Assembly: GCF_018457175.1 (NCBI RefSeq)
Contig: NZ_JAGFNU010000011.1
Location: 49,347-113,346, forward strand
Direction of reading: 5' to 3'
DNA length: 64,000 bases
Source: Pseudohalocynthiibacter aestuariivivens
Lineage (GTDB): Bacteria > Pseudomonadota > Alphaproteobacteria > Rhodobacterales > Rhodobacteraceae
Part shown: positions 44,901-53,897 of the stretch, piece by piece
Numbering within the stretch: the stretch's first letter is position 1
Layout: each line of letters starts with the position of its first letter
Notes under the pieces: model-generated
What the model saw: the letters and a program-made list of their open reading frames with translations, nothing else
What the model was told of the DNA's origin: nothing
The model's database searches: none
Program-made: the position numbers and the translations under genes

Positions 44901-47430
44901 GGGCTTTGCTGCCTTCGGCGACAACGCCGTCAAACAAGGGCTTGATCCCAATAAGCGAGCTTGCAGGGGCAAGGCGTTGTGTCAGTTCACGCTCTACCGG
45001 GCGACCGGACCCTTCGGCCACACGCACGGTCAGACGTGCCTCAAGTGGGCGATCAATCACGCCTTCGAACTGTGGAAAGGTCACTGGCAGCATCGCGCGG
45101 CCAGCGGCATCTGTGCGCTGCCCGAATGGCAGAACATCTATCTGTGGTTCGAACCTCTGGTCATATCGGCCAAAGACATACCCGGGAAAGTCGGGCAGCC
45201 CGTTTGTTGCACGGACCAGAACTTCGCCTTCAACAGGCAATTCCGCGCCGGGTGCCCCGAACAGGTATCGCGCATCAACAGTCAGTGTTGGCTGATCGCT
45301 TAGACGCAACGGCGTGTCGGGGAGTGCGAGGATAAAGTCGATCCGCTCTGGCAAAAGATCCTCAACCAGAAAACTGGTGCGGGTCAGCGCCGGCGCATCC
45401 GGATCAGCGTAAAGCGCCAGTCGCCAGGTGCCTCGTGGTGCCGAAGGAATGATGGGCAGGTCGAAAACATGGCCTCCTGCCTGTGCATCGGTCGAGGTTT
45501 CACGGCTGTATTCCACACCATCGGGGCGGGTCAGTACCGCGGTTAGCGGCAGACCAGAAAGCGCCTCTGCCTTTCCATCACGCGCTAGTGCAGTCGCATG
45601 CACTGTTTCACCAGCGCGGTAGGCGCCCCTGTCAGTCGTTACAAAAACATCGATGGCCCCGGCAGGTGCACGGCCTTCGACCCCGCGATCCGAGAGGTCA
45701 AACTCTGGGTCAGTCAGCGACAGAAACGCAATGTCTGTTTTCCGGTCTGCCACTGTCAAAAGTGCCGGAGCAGACGCGCCGCGCCCGCTGATCAGACCCT
45801 CTGCGAAATGCGCATAGCCACGCGCATCGGTCATAGTCTCAGCCAATACCGCGTTCGCACGTGAAAGCAGGGTGACGGCTGTGCCTTCTTTTGGCGCAGC
45901 GCTTCCCAGGCTTCGCACAAAGACATGCAGCCCATCTGCACCGCTCAGCGTGGCAATTCCAAGGTCAGAAAGAACAAACCATTGCGTCGCTGTAGGCGTA
46001 TCACTGTCGGAACCCGGAACTGACGCACGCAGGGTATAAATGCCCGCTGGCAACTCCCCGATAACATCGCCCATTGGCAGGCGCGTGGTCATATCCTGAT
46101 TGAGCGTCATCTCAACGCTGCCAGTACCCTGCCATATCTGTTCGGCAATATCAGAACTGAAGTTCTGTTCCTGCCAATAATTCATCGGACGGCCAAAGTA
46201 ATTGTCCTGAATGGCACGCAGAAGGTTACGATCACTCACTCGGCTGAGTGTCAGATCAACAGTATCAACGTTGACCGATTCAATTGGCAGAGCAGCATCG
46301 CCAGACTTTGGCAATACGTAGGCTCTACCTGAGAACCTAACAGCAGGGCTGCGATCGCGAACGTAAAGGTTCAGTTCAACCGATTTGCTAAGCGCTTCGC
46401 CACTGGCGGCAGGCAGTCCTTCACGGAACTGAACGCGGTAGCGGCTGCCATGTTCGACACCCTCTATGCAAATCTGTTGCCCGTTCTGTTCAACGGTCAT
46501 CCCAGCTTCAGGCAATTGCACATAAGGTGAATAATCTAACCCAGCCTGCACCAGATCTTCGGAAAACACAGCGCAGATCCGCGGGGTTGCGGCGTCGCTG
46601 TCAACGGTGTGCTCTGTGATGCGGAAACCATATTTGCCAATTGCGTCTTCCAGCGCGGCTTGTGTTTCGTCCCGTGGCTGCGTGGCCTGTGCAAGCCTTA
46701 GAGCCGGGATCATATCACGCCCACGATTCTGTCTTTCAAGTGCTTGCGCCAGGACAGTCAGTGCAGAAACCTGTTCTGCTGTGGTCGATGCCCGCAGATA
46801 GCTATTGACCGATGCTGACACTGCACGAGCGTTATAGGTATAGCTTTGGTCGCGATCCTCTGTCGCCAGTTGAAGCGCAAAGCGCGCATACTCGGCCCAT
46901 TGATCAGGTGCATCAGTCAGGTTAAGCGCAGCACCGGTAAACCATAATGCGTTTCGTGTTTCACCCGCTGCGGCGCGGGTACGGGCGGCATTCAGATGTG
47001 CCTTTGCGGTCCATTCGCCAGTCACATGCAAACCAGCCAGCTCCCCTGCCAGTGAACGCGCGGCCGCTAGATCATTCTCATTCAAAAACCCAAGCGAAGC
47101 CTGTCGCGTTGCGGCGGTTGCTAAAACAGTGGTGTCTGTCCGCAAAACCCGACCCGAAACCGCACCTTCATAAGGCTGCGCCTCGGTCACCGTGCTTTTT
47201 GGAAAGCAAGCATTCGAGCGTGTGTTGAAGGTAAAAGCGCTGCAATCTTTGTTCGAGAGGCAAATGCGCTGACAGGCCTCCAGCGTTGTATCAAAAATAT
47301 TCTGCAGGTCTGAGCCATAGAAATCCAGATCTCGGGTCAATGTAAGACGCCTTTCAGGCATAGCACTTTCGGCCCAAAGCGTGGTGGCTGAAAAGAATAA
47401 AACAACAAATGAATTGAAAATAAAACGCAT
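41989..47430 (-). CDS. Bacterial alpha-2-macroglobulin with PAN/Apple domain
   Basis: The 1813-residue periplasmic protein traps proteases and is partnered with PbpC. A signal peptide (MRFIFNSFVVLFFSATTLWA) has no lipobox Cys after it, so unlike E. coli YfhM it is probably soluble. A Cys-rich PAN/Apple unit follows (about 45-80; CQRICLSNKDCSAFTFN). The long MG-domain array contains ITVFVTTDRGAY-type motifs, and the thioester is intact: YGCTEQ with Cys1367, Glu1369 and Gln1370. The receptor-binding-like C-terminal domain ends near AGQIKVVE. It overlaps pbpC by 4 bases and is first in the operon. Confidence 0.93.
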   Translation of the reverse strand: MRFIFNSFVVLFFSATTLWAESAMPERRLTLTRDLDFYGSDLQNIFDTTLEACQRICLSNKDCSAFTFNTRSNACFPKSTVTEAQPYEGAVSGRVLRTDTTVLATAATRQASLGFLNENDLAAARSLAGELAGLHVTGEWTAKAHLNAARTRAAAGETRNALWFTGAALNLTDAPDQWAEYARFALQLATEDRDQSYTYNARAVSASVNSYLRASTTAEQVSALTVLAQALERQNRGRDMIPALRLAQATQPRDETQAALEDAIGKYGFRITEHTVDSDAATPRICAVFSEDLVQAGLDYSPYVQLPEAGMTVEQNGQQICIEGVEHGSRYRVQFREGLPAASGEALSKSVELNLYVRDRSPAVRFSGRAYVLPKSGDAALPIESVNVDTVDLTLSRVSDRNLLRAIQDNYFGRPMNYWQEQNFSSDIAEQIWQGTGSVEMTLNQDMTTRLPMGDVIGELPAGIYTLRASVPGSDSDTPTATQWFVLSDLGIATLSGADGLHVFVRSLGSAAPKEGTAVTLLSRANAVLAETMTDARGYAHFAEGLISGRGASAPALLTVADRKTDIAFLSLTDPEFDLSDRGVEGRAPAGAIDVFVTTDRGAYRAGETVHATALARDGKAEALSGLPLTAVLTRPDGVEYSRETSTDAQAGGHVFDLPIIPSAPRGTWRLALYADPDAPALTRTSFLVEDLLPERIDFILALPDTPLRLSDQPTLTVDARYLFGAPGAELPVEGEVLVRATNGLPDFPGYVFGRYDQRFEPQIDVLPFGQRTDAAGRAMLPVTFPQFEGVIDRPLEARLTVRVAEGSGRPVERELTQRLAPASSLIGIKPLFDGVVAEGSKAHFNVIAIDETETPTPMRVRWSINRVETHYQWYRLYGNWNWEPTVTRSRVASGEADLNGTPLEISAPVEWGRYEVKVERLGSDYTASSTDFYAGWYAPADASATPDTLAVSLDKPAYASGETATLRVVPRYAGKALITVVSNRLIDMQTVEVSEGENLIPLTVTDDWGAGAYVTATVIRPMDVAVGHNPARALGLSYAPVDPGLHKLTASFDVPAESAPRSALDVALKVDEISPGETAYATIAAVDVGILNLTAFESPDPSDHYFGQRKLGMGMRDLYGRLIDGMNGAMGTVRSGGDAGAQGRLQSPPPTEELVAYFSGPVTVGADGIARTSFDMPSFNGTVRLMAVVWSGTGVGQAEADILVRDPVVVTASLPRFLSPGDETRMLLEVVHATGPSGRVGLDVTADGVTLGTLPSGFDIGDQGKFTVSVPVTAGDVGLQTINIALTTPDGRQLTKTVTIPVQIGDPEIARTSRFTLAAGKSFSFDADVFADLRSGTGTATLSVGPLARFDAPGLLQALDRYPYGCTEQVTSRALPLLYFDQVAEVMGLATRDQVALRINQAIAEVLTNQSSNGAFGLWRADTGDFWLDAYVTDFLGRARTQGFTVPDLAFRQALNNLRNQVNYAPDFDEGGQEIAYALFVLAREGAAATGDLRYYADVKGDAFSTPLAAAQLAAALASYGDQTRADAMFARAARLMASRMGDETAQLWRTDYGTNLRDAAAVLTLAVEAGTEVIDRATLADRIAPLQGSRNRSTQEAMWTLLAANALIQSPQMQGFTVSGESVDGPLVRVLESQTNTGSLEIRNGSENEATVTVTTFGIPSEPEPAGGNGYAIERLYYTLDGAEVAPDRVPVGTRLVTVIKVSPFAKIEARLMVNDPLPAGFEIDNPNLMRGGDIGALEWLELHEDVETTEFRQDRFLAAVDWRSDKPFRLAYIVRAISPGSFHHPAASVEDMYRPAFRARTAAGQIKVVE

Positions 47431-47571
47431 CGGACACCTCCTCGGCTTTCGATCAATGGTCGCACGGCTACAGCGGGTTTGGCAACATTTTCCCCGTCGC
47501 GGTTAAGTGCCTGTTCAGGCTGTTCTGGAATAGTCCGTCAAAGACGATTCGGAATTTTCCGAGGTGATGGA

Positions 47572-49818
47572 ATGAGCCTTTCAGAAAAACTCGCGCAGGA
47601 AAGACGCGCGCGATTGGCAGCAGAGCGGCTTTTGGAATTGAAACAGACGGAACTGTTTCAAGCGAACCAAAAGCTAAGTCACCATGCACGCGCGTTATCA
47701 GATGAAATTATCGAAAAACGTCAGGAAATGAATGATGTTCGATCTGTGGCCGAAGCATTGAAAGGTGAAAACACCAAGGTTCGGTTTGATCTGAAGACTG
47801 CAGAAAGCAAAGTGGTGATCGCCGAACGAAGGTTGTGGGATTCCATTGAAACGATCGAAGACGGCTTTGCCGTTTTCGACAAAGAGCACAGGCTGGTCGC
47901 CGCGAACAAAAGCTATCTTGCAGCCTTTGACGGTATTGAAGAAGCCGCACCTTTTGTCACCTATACACGCCTGCTGGAACTGGCAACCGAAGAAGGCATT
48001 GTCGATATTGGCGATCAATGCCCGTCCGCTTGGCAGACGGAAATGCTCATACGCTGGCACAAAGAAGAAATCCCACAACAAACTATAAAGCTGTGGAATG
48101 GGCACTACCTGAAACTGGTGGATAAACGGTCACGCGATGGCGAGACCGTGTCCCTTGCACTCAACATCACCGATACGATCCAACACGAAAAAGAAATGAA
48201 GGAAGCGCGCAAAAAAGCAGAGGCTGCAAACCGCGCGAAATCTACCTTTCTGGCAAACATGAGCCATGAAATTCGCACCCCGATGAATGGGGTTGTCGGA
48301 ATGGCCAACCTGCTGCGCGAAACTGCGCTGAACGAAGAGCAGCTGTTATACGCCAACACAATCAAAAGCTCCGCTGAGGCATTGTTGGTGATTATCAATG
48401 ATGTTCTGGACTATTCGAAAATTGAAGCGAAAAAACTGACGCTTAATCCTGCACCATTTGATCTGGAACGTTGCATTTATGAAATTGTTTTTCTTCTGCT
48501 TCCTTCTGCGCGCGAGAAGGGCATCGACCTGCTTGTTGACTTTGATTTGTTGCTTCCAACCGTCTTTATCGGGGATGTTGGGCGCATTCGGCAGGTGCTG
48601 ACCAACCTCATCGGAAATGCGCTTAAATTCACGCTTGAAGGGTACGTCGTGATCAACGTTGTTGGTTTTGAGAAGACTGAACCTGGCGTTACGCAAATTC
48701 ATATATCTATCGAAGACACCGGTATCGGCATTCCCGCGGACATGGTCGATCATGTTTTTGGAGAATTCAATCAGGTCGAAGATGAGCGTAACCGCAAATT
48801 TGAAGGCACCGGGCTTGGCCTTGCGATTAGCAAAGAACTGATCGAATTAATGGGTGGTGAGCTTTGGGTAGACTCTGTCGTGGATGAAGGGTCTTGCTTT
48901 GGGTTCATGGTGTCGCTTCCGGTTGCAGATACGCAGCAAAGGGCGCTCTCGGCCTTGCCCAACCATTTAATGCATGCCGCAATCGTAACGCCAAACCCCA
49001 TGACTGGCGAAATCCTTAACCGTCAACTTTCTGCACTTGGTGTTCAATCAAGTGTCTACCTCCGGGCGAAAGATCTGTTTGGCGGTAACACCGACAAATT
49101 TGATGTAGCCATAACCGAAACAGACCTGATTGATCTGACACCAGAGGAATTTGCCAATAAGCTGCACCAAAAGACCCCCGCACTTCCCATCATTTTCTTA
49201 ACACATACGAACCAGCTGCAACTCAACAATTTTAGAGACACCGGGGTGCGCAAGCTCTTGCAGAAACCTGTGCCCCGCAGCCTGCTGTACAGTACTTTGT
49301 TAGATCTGTTCCCCCTGGAACAGTCGGTCGCAGATCTGGAGACCCATGGCGCAACGGGCCTTAAGCGACCCGGAGAACCTGGCAGAAGGATGAGGGTTCT
49401 CACCGCCGAAGATAACAAAACGAACCAACTCGTTTTTCGAAAATATGTAAAATCGCTGAACATCAAATTGAAAATCGTGAACAATGGGCAGGAGGCGATT
49501 GACGCCTATCAGGACTTTCAGCCTGACCTGATTTTCATGGACATCTCAATGCCTGAAATTGACGGGAAAGAAGCAACCCGAAAAATTCGCAAAATAGAGG
49601 TTCTTGAACAGAGACCACGCATCCCGATCATTGCCGTAACTGCGCATGCTTTAATGGGGGATGGCGCTGAAATTCTGGCAGCAGGGCTTGATTTCTACCT
49701 GACGAAACCTTTGGACAAAACCGCCATTCATAACAAAATCACCTCCGCAAAACCCAAAGATTGCGCTGATGTTTGGCCTTCTGATTACGTCCCGGTGTCA
49801 GCGAAGGCCGCCGTCTAG
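47572..49818 (+). CDS. Cytoplasmic hybrid sensor histidine kinase
   Basis: From the ATG at 47572 (GAGGTGATGG before it) the kinase has 748 residues. Order: N-terminal coiled coil (about 1-85), a PAS domain (about 85-195; FAVFDKEHRLVAANKSYLAAFDGIEE), HisKA with phospho-acceptor His232 in ANMSHEIRTPMNGVVGMANLL, HATPase_c (N box LIGNALKFT, G1 EDTGIGIP, G2 GTGLGLAISKELIELMGG), a degenerate receiver (about 465-585, no acceptor Asp in the LIFMD position) and a functional C-terminal receiver with Asp657 in LIFMDISMPEIDG and Lys in YLTKPLDK. No membrane segment is predicted, so it senses in the cytoplasm. There is no adjacent regulator or phosphotransfer gene. Divergent from the alpha-2-macroglobulin. 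Confidence 0.92.
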   Translation: MSLSEKLAQERRARLAAERLLELKQTELFQANQKLSHHARALSDEIIEKRQEMNDVRSVAEALKGENTKVRFDLKTAESKVVIAERRLWDSIETIEDGFAVFDKEHRLVAANKSYLAAFDGIEEAAPFVTYTRLLELATEEGIVDIGDQCPSAWQTEMLIRWHKEEIPQQTIKLWNGHYLKLVDKRSRDGETVSLALNITDTIQHEKEMKEARKKAEAANRAKSTFLANMSHEIRTPMNGVVGMANLLRETALNEEQLLYANTIKSSAEALLVIINDVLDYSKIEAKKLTLNPAPFDLERCIYEIVFLLLPSAREKGIDLLVDFDLLLPTVFIGDVGRIRQVLTNLIGNALKFTLEGYVVINVVGFEKTEPGVTQIHISIEDTGIGIPADMVDHVFGEFNQVEDERNRKFEGTGLGLAISKELIELMGGELWVDSVVDEGSCFGFMVSLPVADTQQRALSALPNHLMHAAIVTPNPMTGEILNRQLSALGVQSSVYLRAKDLFGGNTDKFDVAITETDLIDLTPEEFANKLHQKTPALPIIFLTHTNQLQLNNFRDTGVRKLLQKPVPRSLLYSTLLDLFPLEQSVADLETHGATGLKRPGEPGRRMRVLTAEDNKTNQLVFRKYVKSLNIKLKIVNNGQEAIDAYQDFQPDLIFMDISMPEIDGKEATRKIRKIEVLEQRPRIPIIAVTAHALMGDGAEILAAGLDFYLTKPLDKTAIHNKITSAKPKDCADVWPSDYVPVSAKAAV

Positions 49819-50001
49819 GCGGGCGACCGAAAGGGATTGCCATTCGGCGCAACGACGCACACCGAAAGTTAACTTTTTCAGAATCTCATTCCCAGGCTGA
49901 AGGCTAATCAACTCAACATGCTCAGTTCGACATCTGATGTCCATTTAACGCTACGCAGCCTGATCGCCCAAAAAACAAAGCCTGTCAAAGAGAGCGCCAC
50001 C

Positions 50002-50205
50002 ATGCCCGAATCTACGCCTCCCCCAAGTTCAAAGCGTTATCACTATTTCAAGATCTTCTATGCCTTATTCCTTTTAGCTTCCTATAGTGTGAGAATGGAT
50101 GAATGGGGCGATCTCTGGTTTTTTGCCCTTACCACTGCATTCTGGGTGTTTGTTTGGGACATACGCCGCTACGTCCTATGGGAGCGGGCTTCAAAGCAAC
50201 ATTAA
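50002..50205 (+). CDS. Small membrane protein, hypothetical
   Basis: I prefer the ATG at 50002 (AAAGAGAG upstream) over the one at 49918, which has no SD. The product is 67 residues with two hydrophobic segments (FKIFYALFLLASYSV and GDLWFFALTTAFWVFVW) and a basic C-terminus (DIRRYVLWERASKQH). No family is recognised. The 49819-50001 stretch before it shows nothing else. Confidence 0.5.
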   Translation: MPESTPPPSSKRYHYFKIFYALFLLASYSVRMDEWGDLWFFALTTAFWVFVWDIRRYVLWERASKQH

Positions 50206-50477
50206 ACTAGGACAGCATTACATCCGTCGCGTTCCATTTGTTCCAAGACATTCAGACGACTTTGATTCATACGCCCGATGTTTTCCAACTCATTCTTAAC
50301 TTCAGATTTCAAACGCTCTAACTCACGCCTTGGCCCAGGGGTGGCGAGGAGGTTTATTGCGGCAGCTCCTCCTAAAGCCGTTAAAATTCCATTGGTGATA
50401 TTCCGACCATTATTAATGGCCTGAGAAATTGAAACGCCAGTTCGTATTTTCTCGATATTGATTGCGAAAACGAGCAA
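50202..50477 (-). CDS. Hypothetical protein, weakly supported
   Basis: An open frame of 91 residues starts at a TTG. It has a central hydrophobic patch (NITNGILTALGGAAAINLLA) and a C-terminal helical, charged stretch (RRELERLKSEVKNELENIGRMNQSRLNVLEQMERDG) that looks like a coiled coil. The composition is protein-like, but there is no good SD and no recognised family. It might be a truncated gene. On the other strand, 50434-50586 holds a headless open frame ending ...SQKRKRLVAQRRN, also unrecognised. I read 50206-50600 as a decayed or foreign stretch. Confidence 0.3.
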   Translation of the reverse strand: MLVFAINIEKIRTGVSISQAINNGRNITNGILTALGGAAAINLLATPGPRRELERLKSEVKNELENIGRMNQSRLNVLEQMERDGCNAVLV

Positions 50478-50600
50478 TACAAACGGTGGATTAATGCTTT
50501 AGAAACTGTGCGTGCGGAGCGTGACCGCTATCTTATGCACCGCCCTAGTCAGAAGAGAAAAAGGCTTGTCGCGCAGCGACGCAATTAAGAAACTGTTTCC

Positions 50601-51023
50601 ATGACAGACCAAAAGGGCTTTCGCCCCCGCGCGCTAGGAGAAATAGCTATTCGGTGCAAAGACGTGCATCTAATGGCGCAGTTTTATCAGGACGTCGTCG
50701 GATTGACGCGCTTAAGCGGCGACCACAACACCAGTATTATCTTTCTCAAAATTGCAGATGGTTTTAACGGCCACACAGCCGTACTTGCACTGTTTCCCGG
50801 TGACGAACAGGATGAAGCGGGTGCACAATCCTCTCTCCACCACATTGCTCTGTCACTGCCCTATAAGGAACAAGAGGCTGTAATGACCTGGTATGAACAG
50901 ATTAAACAGCCCTATACGGTGGAGCATTTTGGCTGGATCGGCTGGTGCGGGATTTTCACCAAAGACCCCGAAGGAAACACCGTAGAACTGGTTGCTTACG
51001 ATGTTTCCGAATTCTCCGGATAG
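50601..51023 (+). CDS. VOC-family protein (glyoxalase fold)
   Basis: The 140-residue protein has the vicinal-oxygen-chelate fold: EIAIRCKDVHLMAQFYQDVVGLTRLS at the start, LHHIALSLPYKEQEAVMTWYEQI in the middle and WCGIFTKDPEGNTVELVAYD at the end, with metal-ligand positions His and Glu conserved. Function within this superfamily (glyoxalase, dioxygenase, resistance) cannot be set by sequence alone. The end of the gene overlaps yaaA, on the other strand, by 28 bases, tail to tail. Confidence 0.85.
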   Translation: MTDQKGFRPRALGEIAIRCKDVHLMAQFYQDVVGLTRLSGDHNTSIIFLKIADGFNGHTAVLALFPGDEQDEAGAQSSLHHIALSLPYKEQEAVMTWYEQIKQPYTVEHFGWIGWCGIFTKDPEGNTVELVAYDVSEFSG

Positions 51024-51784
51024 TCACGCAGGAAAACCCAACGGTCCTTTTCCGACATGTCAGGGATATAGCGGTAGCCGCCGCTGTCGAAATCTTTCAG
51101 ACCTTCCGGGTCTGTCAGGCGGCGTTCGATCACAAAACGCGCCATCGCGCCGCGTGCCTTTTTGGCAAAAAAGCTTACGATCTTTACCTGTCCGTTTCTG
51201 TCTTCCATGAACACAGGGGTTATTACCCTGACATTGAGGGCTTTTGGATCAACCGCCGTAAAATACTCAACCGATGCGCAATTTACCAACACGTCAGTGT
51301 TTACTGCGGCTGCTGCCGTGTTCAGCGCATGGGATATCCTGTCGCCCCAATAGTCATACAGCGATTTGCCACGCTTCGTGGCAAGGCGGCTACCCATTTC
51401 AAGGCGATAGGGCTGCATCTGATCAAGCGGGCGCAAAATGCCGTATAGACCAGATAAAATGCGTAGATGATCCTGCGCCCAGTTCATTTCGTCGTCAGAA
51501 AGGGTTGCAGCCTCAAGCCCCAGATAGGTATCCCCCGCAAACATCAGTGCAGCGGGCGCAGTTTCCTCTGGCTCGGGTTCCGCCTTGAAACCGGCGAAAC
51601 GGCCCGCGTTCAGGCGTGCAAGGTTTTCGCTGATCCCCATAAGTTTTTGCAGCTTCGGAACCGAAAGCTTGCGTGCAACATCTGCAAGGGTGACAGCATC
51701 ATCCTGAAACACAGGGGCGGTCTTTGGCAGCTCTGTCCCTGCCTTTTCGTTCAGCCGTTTGGCCGGGGAAACCACCACCAACAT
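50996..51784 (-). CDS. yaaA: Peroxide stress protein YaaA
   Basis: YaaA (DUF328) binds DNA and limits Fenton damage under peroxide stress in E. coli. The 262 residues have the family hallmarks: MLVVVSPAKRLNEK at the N-terminus, AALMFAGDTYLGLEAATLSDDEMNWAQDHLRILSGLYGILRPLD in the middle, and LVNCASVEYFTAVDPKAL then ARGAMARFVI late. Length and order are typical. It starts 6 bases after the recQ stop, so it is co-transcribed with recQ. Confidence 0.95.
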   Translation of the reverse strand: MLVVVSPAKRLNEKAGTELPKTAPVFQDDAVTLADVARKLSVPKLQKLMGISENLARLNAGRFAGFKAEPEPEETAPAALMFAGDTYLGLEAATLSDDEMNWAQDHLRILSGLYGILRPLDQMQPYRLEMGSRLATKRGKSLYDYWGDRISHALNTAAAAVNTDVLVNCASVEYFTAVDPKALNVRVITPVFMEDRNGQVKIVSFFAKKARGAMARFVIERRLTDPEGLKDFDSGGYRYIPDMSEKDRWVFLRDYPENSETS

Positions 51785-51789
51785 CTGCG

Positions 51790-53829
51790 TTATCCTTCCG
51801 TAAGAACTTCAAGAAATGCAGGGCCAAACCGTTCTGCCCGCTTGTCACCCAGCATTCTGGTAATACTACCGATCTCTTTTGGGCGCATTGCCGCAATTTT
51901 AGCAAGTAGCGAGGCAGAACAGCTCATCGGTTTATCCGTCCCGTCCGGGCCGCGCTGTAACTCTGCCTGCACTTCCAACAACTGGTCATAAAGGGTACCG
52001 GCATTGCGCCCGGATAGCTTTCGTCTGGCAGGGTGCGAAGCTTCAGTTGCATCACCCGTGATGACCTGCAAAAACTCGGACCCATAGCTTTCCAGCTTCT
52101 TCGCTCCGACGCCACCAATACCGGCCATCTGATCCATCGTGGCCGGTCTGGTTTCAGCCATCTCTATCAGCGTGCGATCATTAAAAATTATATAGGCTGG
52201 CACATTTGCAGCTTCAGCCAATGCGCGGCGTTTCGCCTTTAGCGCAGACAATAGCGGGGCATCTTCGTCGCTGACCAGCGACTTTACAGCAGGACGGCGC
52301 AGCGCATTCTTTATCGTGTCACGACGCAGTTCAATCCTAGCCTCGTCCCGCAAGATCGGCCTCGCGATGTCTGTCATGCGCAGCGCACCGTGGCGTTCTG
52401 AATCGGGACGCACAAGGTCATGACCCATCATCTGCCGGAAAATTGCCTGCCATTCCGGGCTGCTGTATTCCTTGCCGACACCAAAGGTTGGCAAGGTTTC
52501 GTGCCCGCGCTGACGCACCTTGTCAGTTTCTTTGCCTGTCAGAATGTCGATCAGATGCCCGGCGCCAAAATACTCGCCCGTGCGCAGAATTGCGGACAGG
52601 GCTTTCCTGACGGCAACGGTCCCGTCAAAAACATCGGCTGGGGTTTCACAAAGATCGCAGTTGCCACAGGGGTCCGGCGTTTCACCAAAATAGCGCAGCA
52701 AGGTCTGTCGACGACACCGCAGCGATTCAGCCAGCCCCAGCAGCGCGTTCAGACGCGCATGGTCTGCCATGCGGCGTTCTGCTGGTGCCAAGCTTTCGTC
52801 AATTTGAGTTCGCCGCAGACGAATATCTTCCGGACCAAACAAAGTAAGCGTTTCTGCAGGCGCACCATCGCGACCCGCACGGCCAATTTCCTGATAGTAA
52901 GCCTCGATCGACTTAGGCAGATCCGCGTGCGCTACCCAACGGATATCGGGCTTATCGATACCCATGCCAAAGGCAACGGTTGCAACAACAATCAAACCAT
53001 CTTCTCGCTGAAAACGGGATTCGACCACGCGGCGGTCTTCGGCTGCCATGCCACCATGATAATGGCATGCCAGATGTCCGGCGTCTGAAAGGGCACGTGC
53101 GAGAGATTCCGTTTTGGCGCGGGTGCCACAATAGACAATGCCCGGCTGACCTTTGCGCGCGCTGGCGAACGACAAAATCTGTTGGCGCGGGCTGTTCTTT
53201 GCCTGAAACGCAAGGTTTATATTGGGCCGGTCAAAACCATAAAGAAAGCTGGCCGGCGGCTCACCCTCAAACAGACGGGTGACAATCTCAGCGCGCGTTT
53301 CTTCATCCGCTGTTGCGGTAAATGCGGCAAGCGGAACATTTAGGTTCTTCCTCAGCTCACCAATACGCAGGTAATCGGGGCGGAAATCATGCCCCCATTG
53401 GCTGACGCAATGCGCCTCATCCACCGCTATCAGACTGACACCAACACGCCGAAGCATATTTTGTGTACCACCCGCTGAAAGACGTTCGGGTGCCATATAA
53501 AGAAGTTTCAGGCGACCCGCATCGAGCGCCTGATACACCTCTTCAGTTTCTTCATCTGTGTTTCCGGATGTAAGCGCCCCGGCCTCTACCCCGGCTTGAC
53601 GCAAGGCACGCACCTGATCGCGCATCAGGGCAATCAGCGGGGAGATCACAACCGTTACGCCTTCGCGGCAAAGCGCAGGAAGTTGAAAGCAAAGCGATTT
53701 TCCACCACCCGTCGGCATGATTGCCAGCGTGTTCTGACCCGCAATCACAGCATCAACAATCTCGGCCTGTCCGGGGCGAAACTCAGAGAATCCAAAGACA
53801 GATGACAGAAATTCCTGCGCGCGGGACAT
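51790..53829 (-). CDS. recQ: ATP-dependent DNA helicase RecQ
   Basis: RecQ unwinds 3'-tailed DNA in recombination and fork repair. The 679 residues hold an SF2 helicase core with Walker A MPTGGGKSLCF (about 38-48), DEAH in AVDEAHCVSQWGHDFRPDY, motif III AFTATADEETR and motif VI YYQEIGRAGRDGAPAE. The RecQ-Ct zinc site follows (CRRQTLLRYFGE, then CGNCDLC), and then a C-terminal HRDC domain (about 510-590; VPAYIIFNDRTLIEMAETRPATMDQM). Standard full-length RecQ. Confidence 0.97.
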   Translation of the reverse strand: MSRAQEFLSSVFGFSEFRPGQAEIVDAVIAGQNTLAIMPTGGGKSLCFQLPALCREGVTVVISPLIALMRDQVRALRQAGVEAGALTSGNTDEETEEVYQALDAGRLKLLYMAPERLSAGGTQNMLRRVGVSLIAVDEAHCVSQWGHDFRPDYLRIGELRKNLNVPLAAFTATADEETRAEIVTRLFEGEPPASFLYGFDRPNINLAFQAKNSPRQQILSFASARKGQPGIVYCGTRAKTESLARALSDAGHLACHYHGGMAAEDRRVVESRFQREDGLIVVATVAFGMGIDKPDIRWVAHADLPKSIEAYYQEIGRAGRDGAPAETLTLFGPEDIRLRRTQIDESLAPAERRMADHARLNALLGLAESLRCRRQTLLRYFGETPDPCGNCDLCETPADVFDGTVAVRKALSAILRTGEYFGAGHLIDILTGKETDKVRQRGHETLPTFGVGKEYSSPEWQAIFRQMMGHDLVRPDSERHGALRMTDIARPILRDEARIELRRDTIKNALRRPAVKSLVSDEDAPLLSALKAKRRALAEAANVPAYIIFNDRTLIEMAETRPATMDQMAGIGGVGAKKLESYGSEFLQVITGDATEASHPARRKLSGRNAGTLYDQLLEVQAELQRGPDGTDKPMSCSASLLAKIAAMRPKEIGSITRMLGDKRAERFGPAFLEVLTEG

Positions 53830-53897
53830 GGGCCTCTAATTTTGTTTATTGCTCGATTTGCCCGGACTATTTCACACCGCCTGCGCGGCGACAATCC

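Noticed and set aside
40092..47228. Many plus-strand open frames of 60-160 codons inside pbpC and the alpha-2-macroglobulin gene
   Set aside because: They are antisense shadows of strongly coding minus-strand genes in GC-rich codons, without SDs or family motifs.
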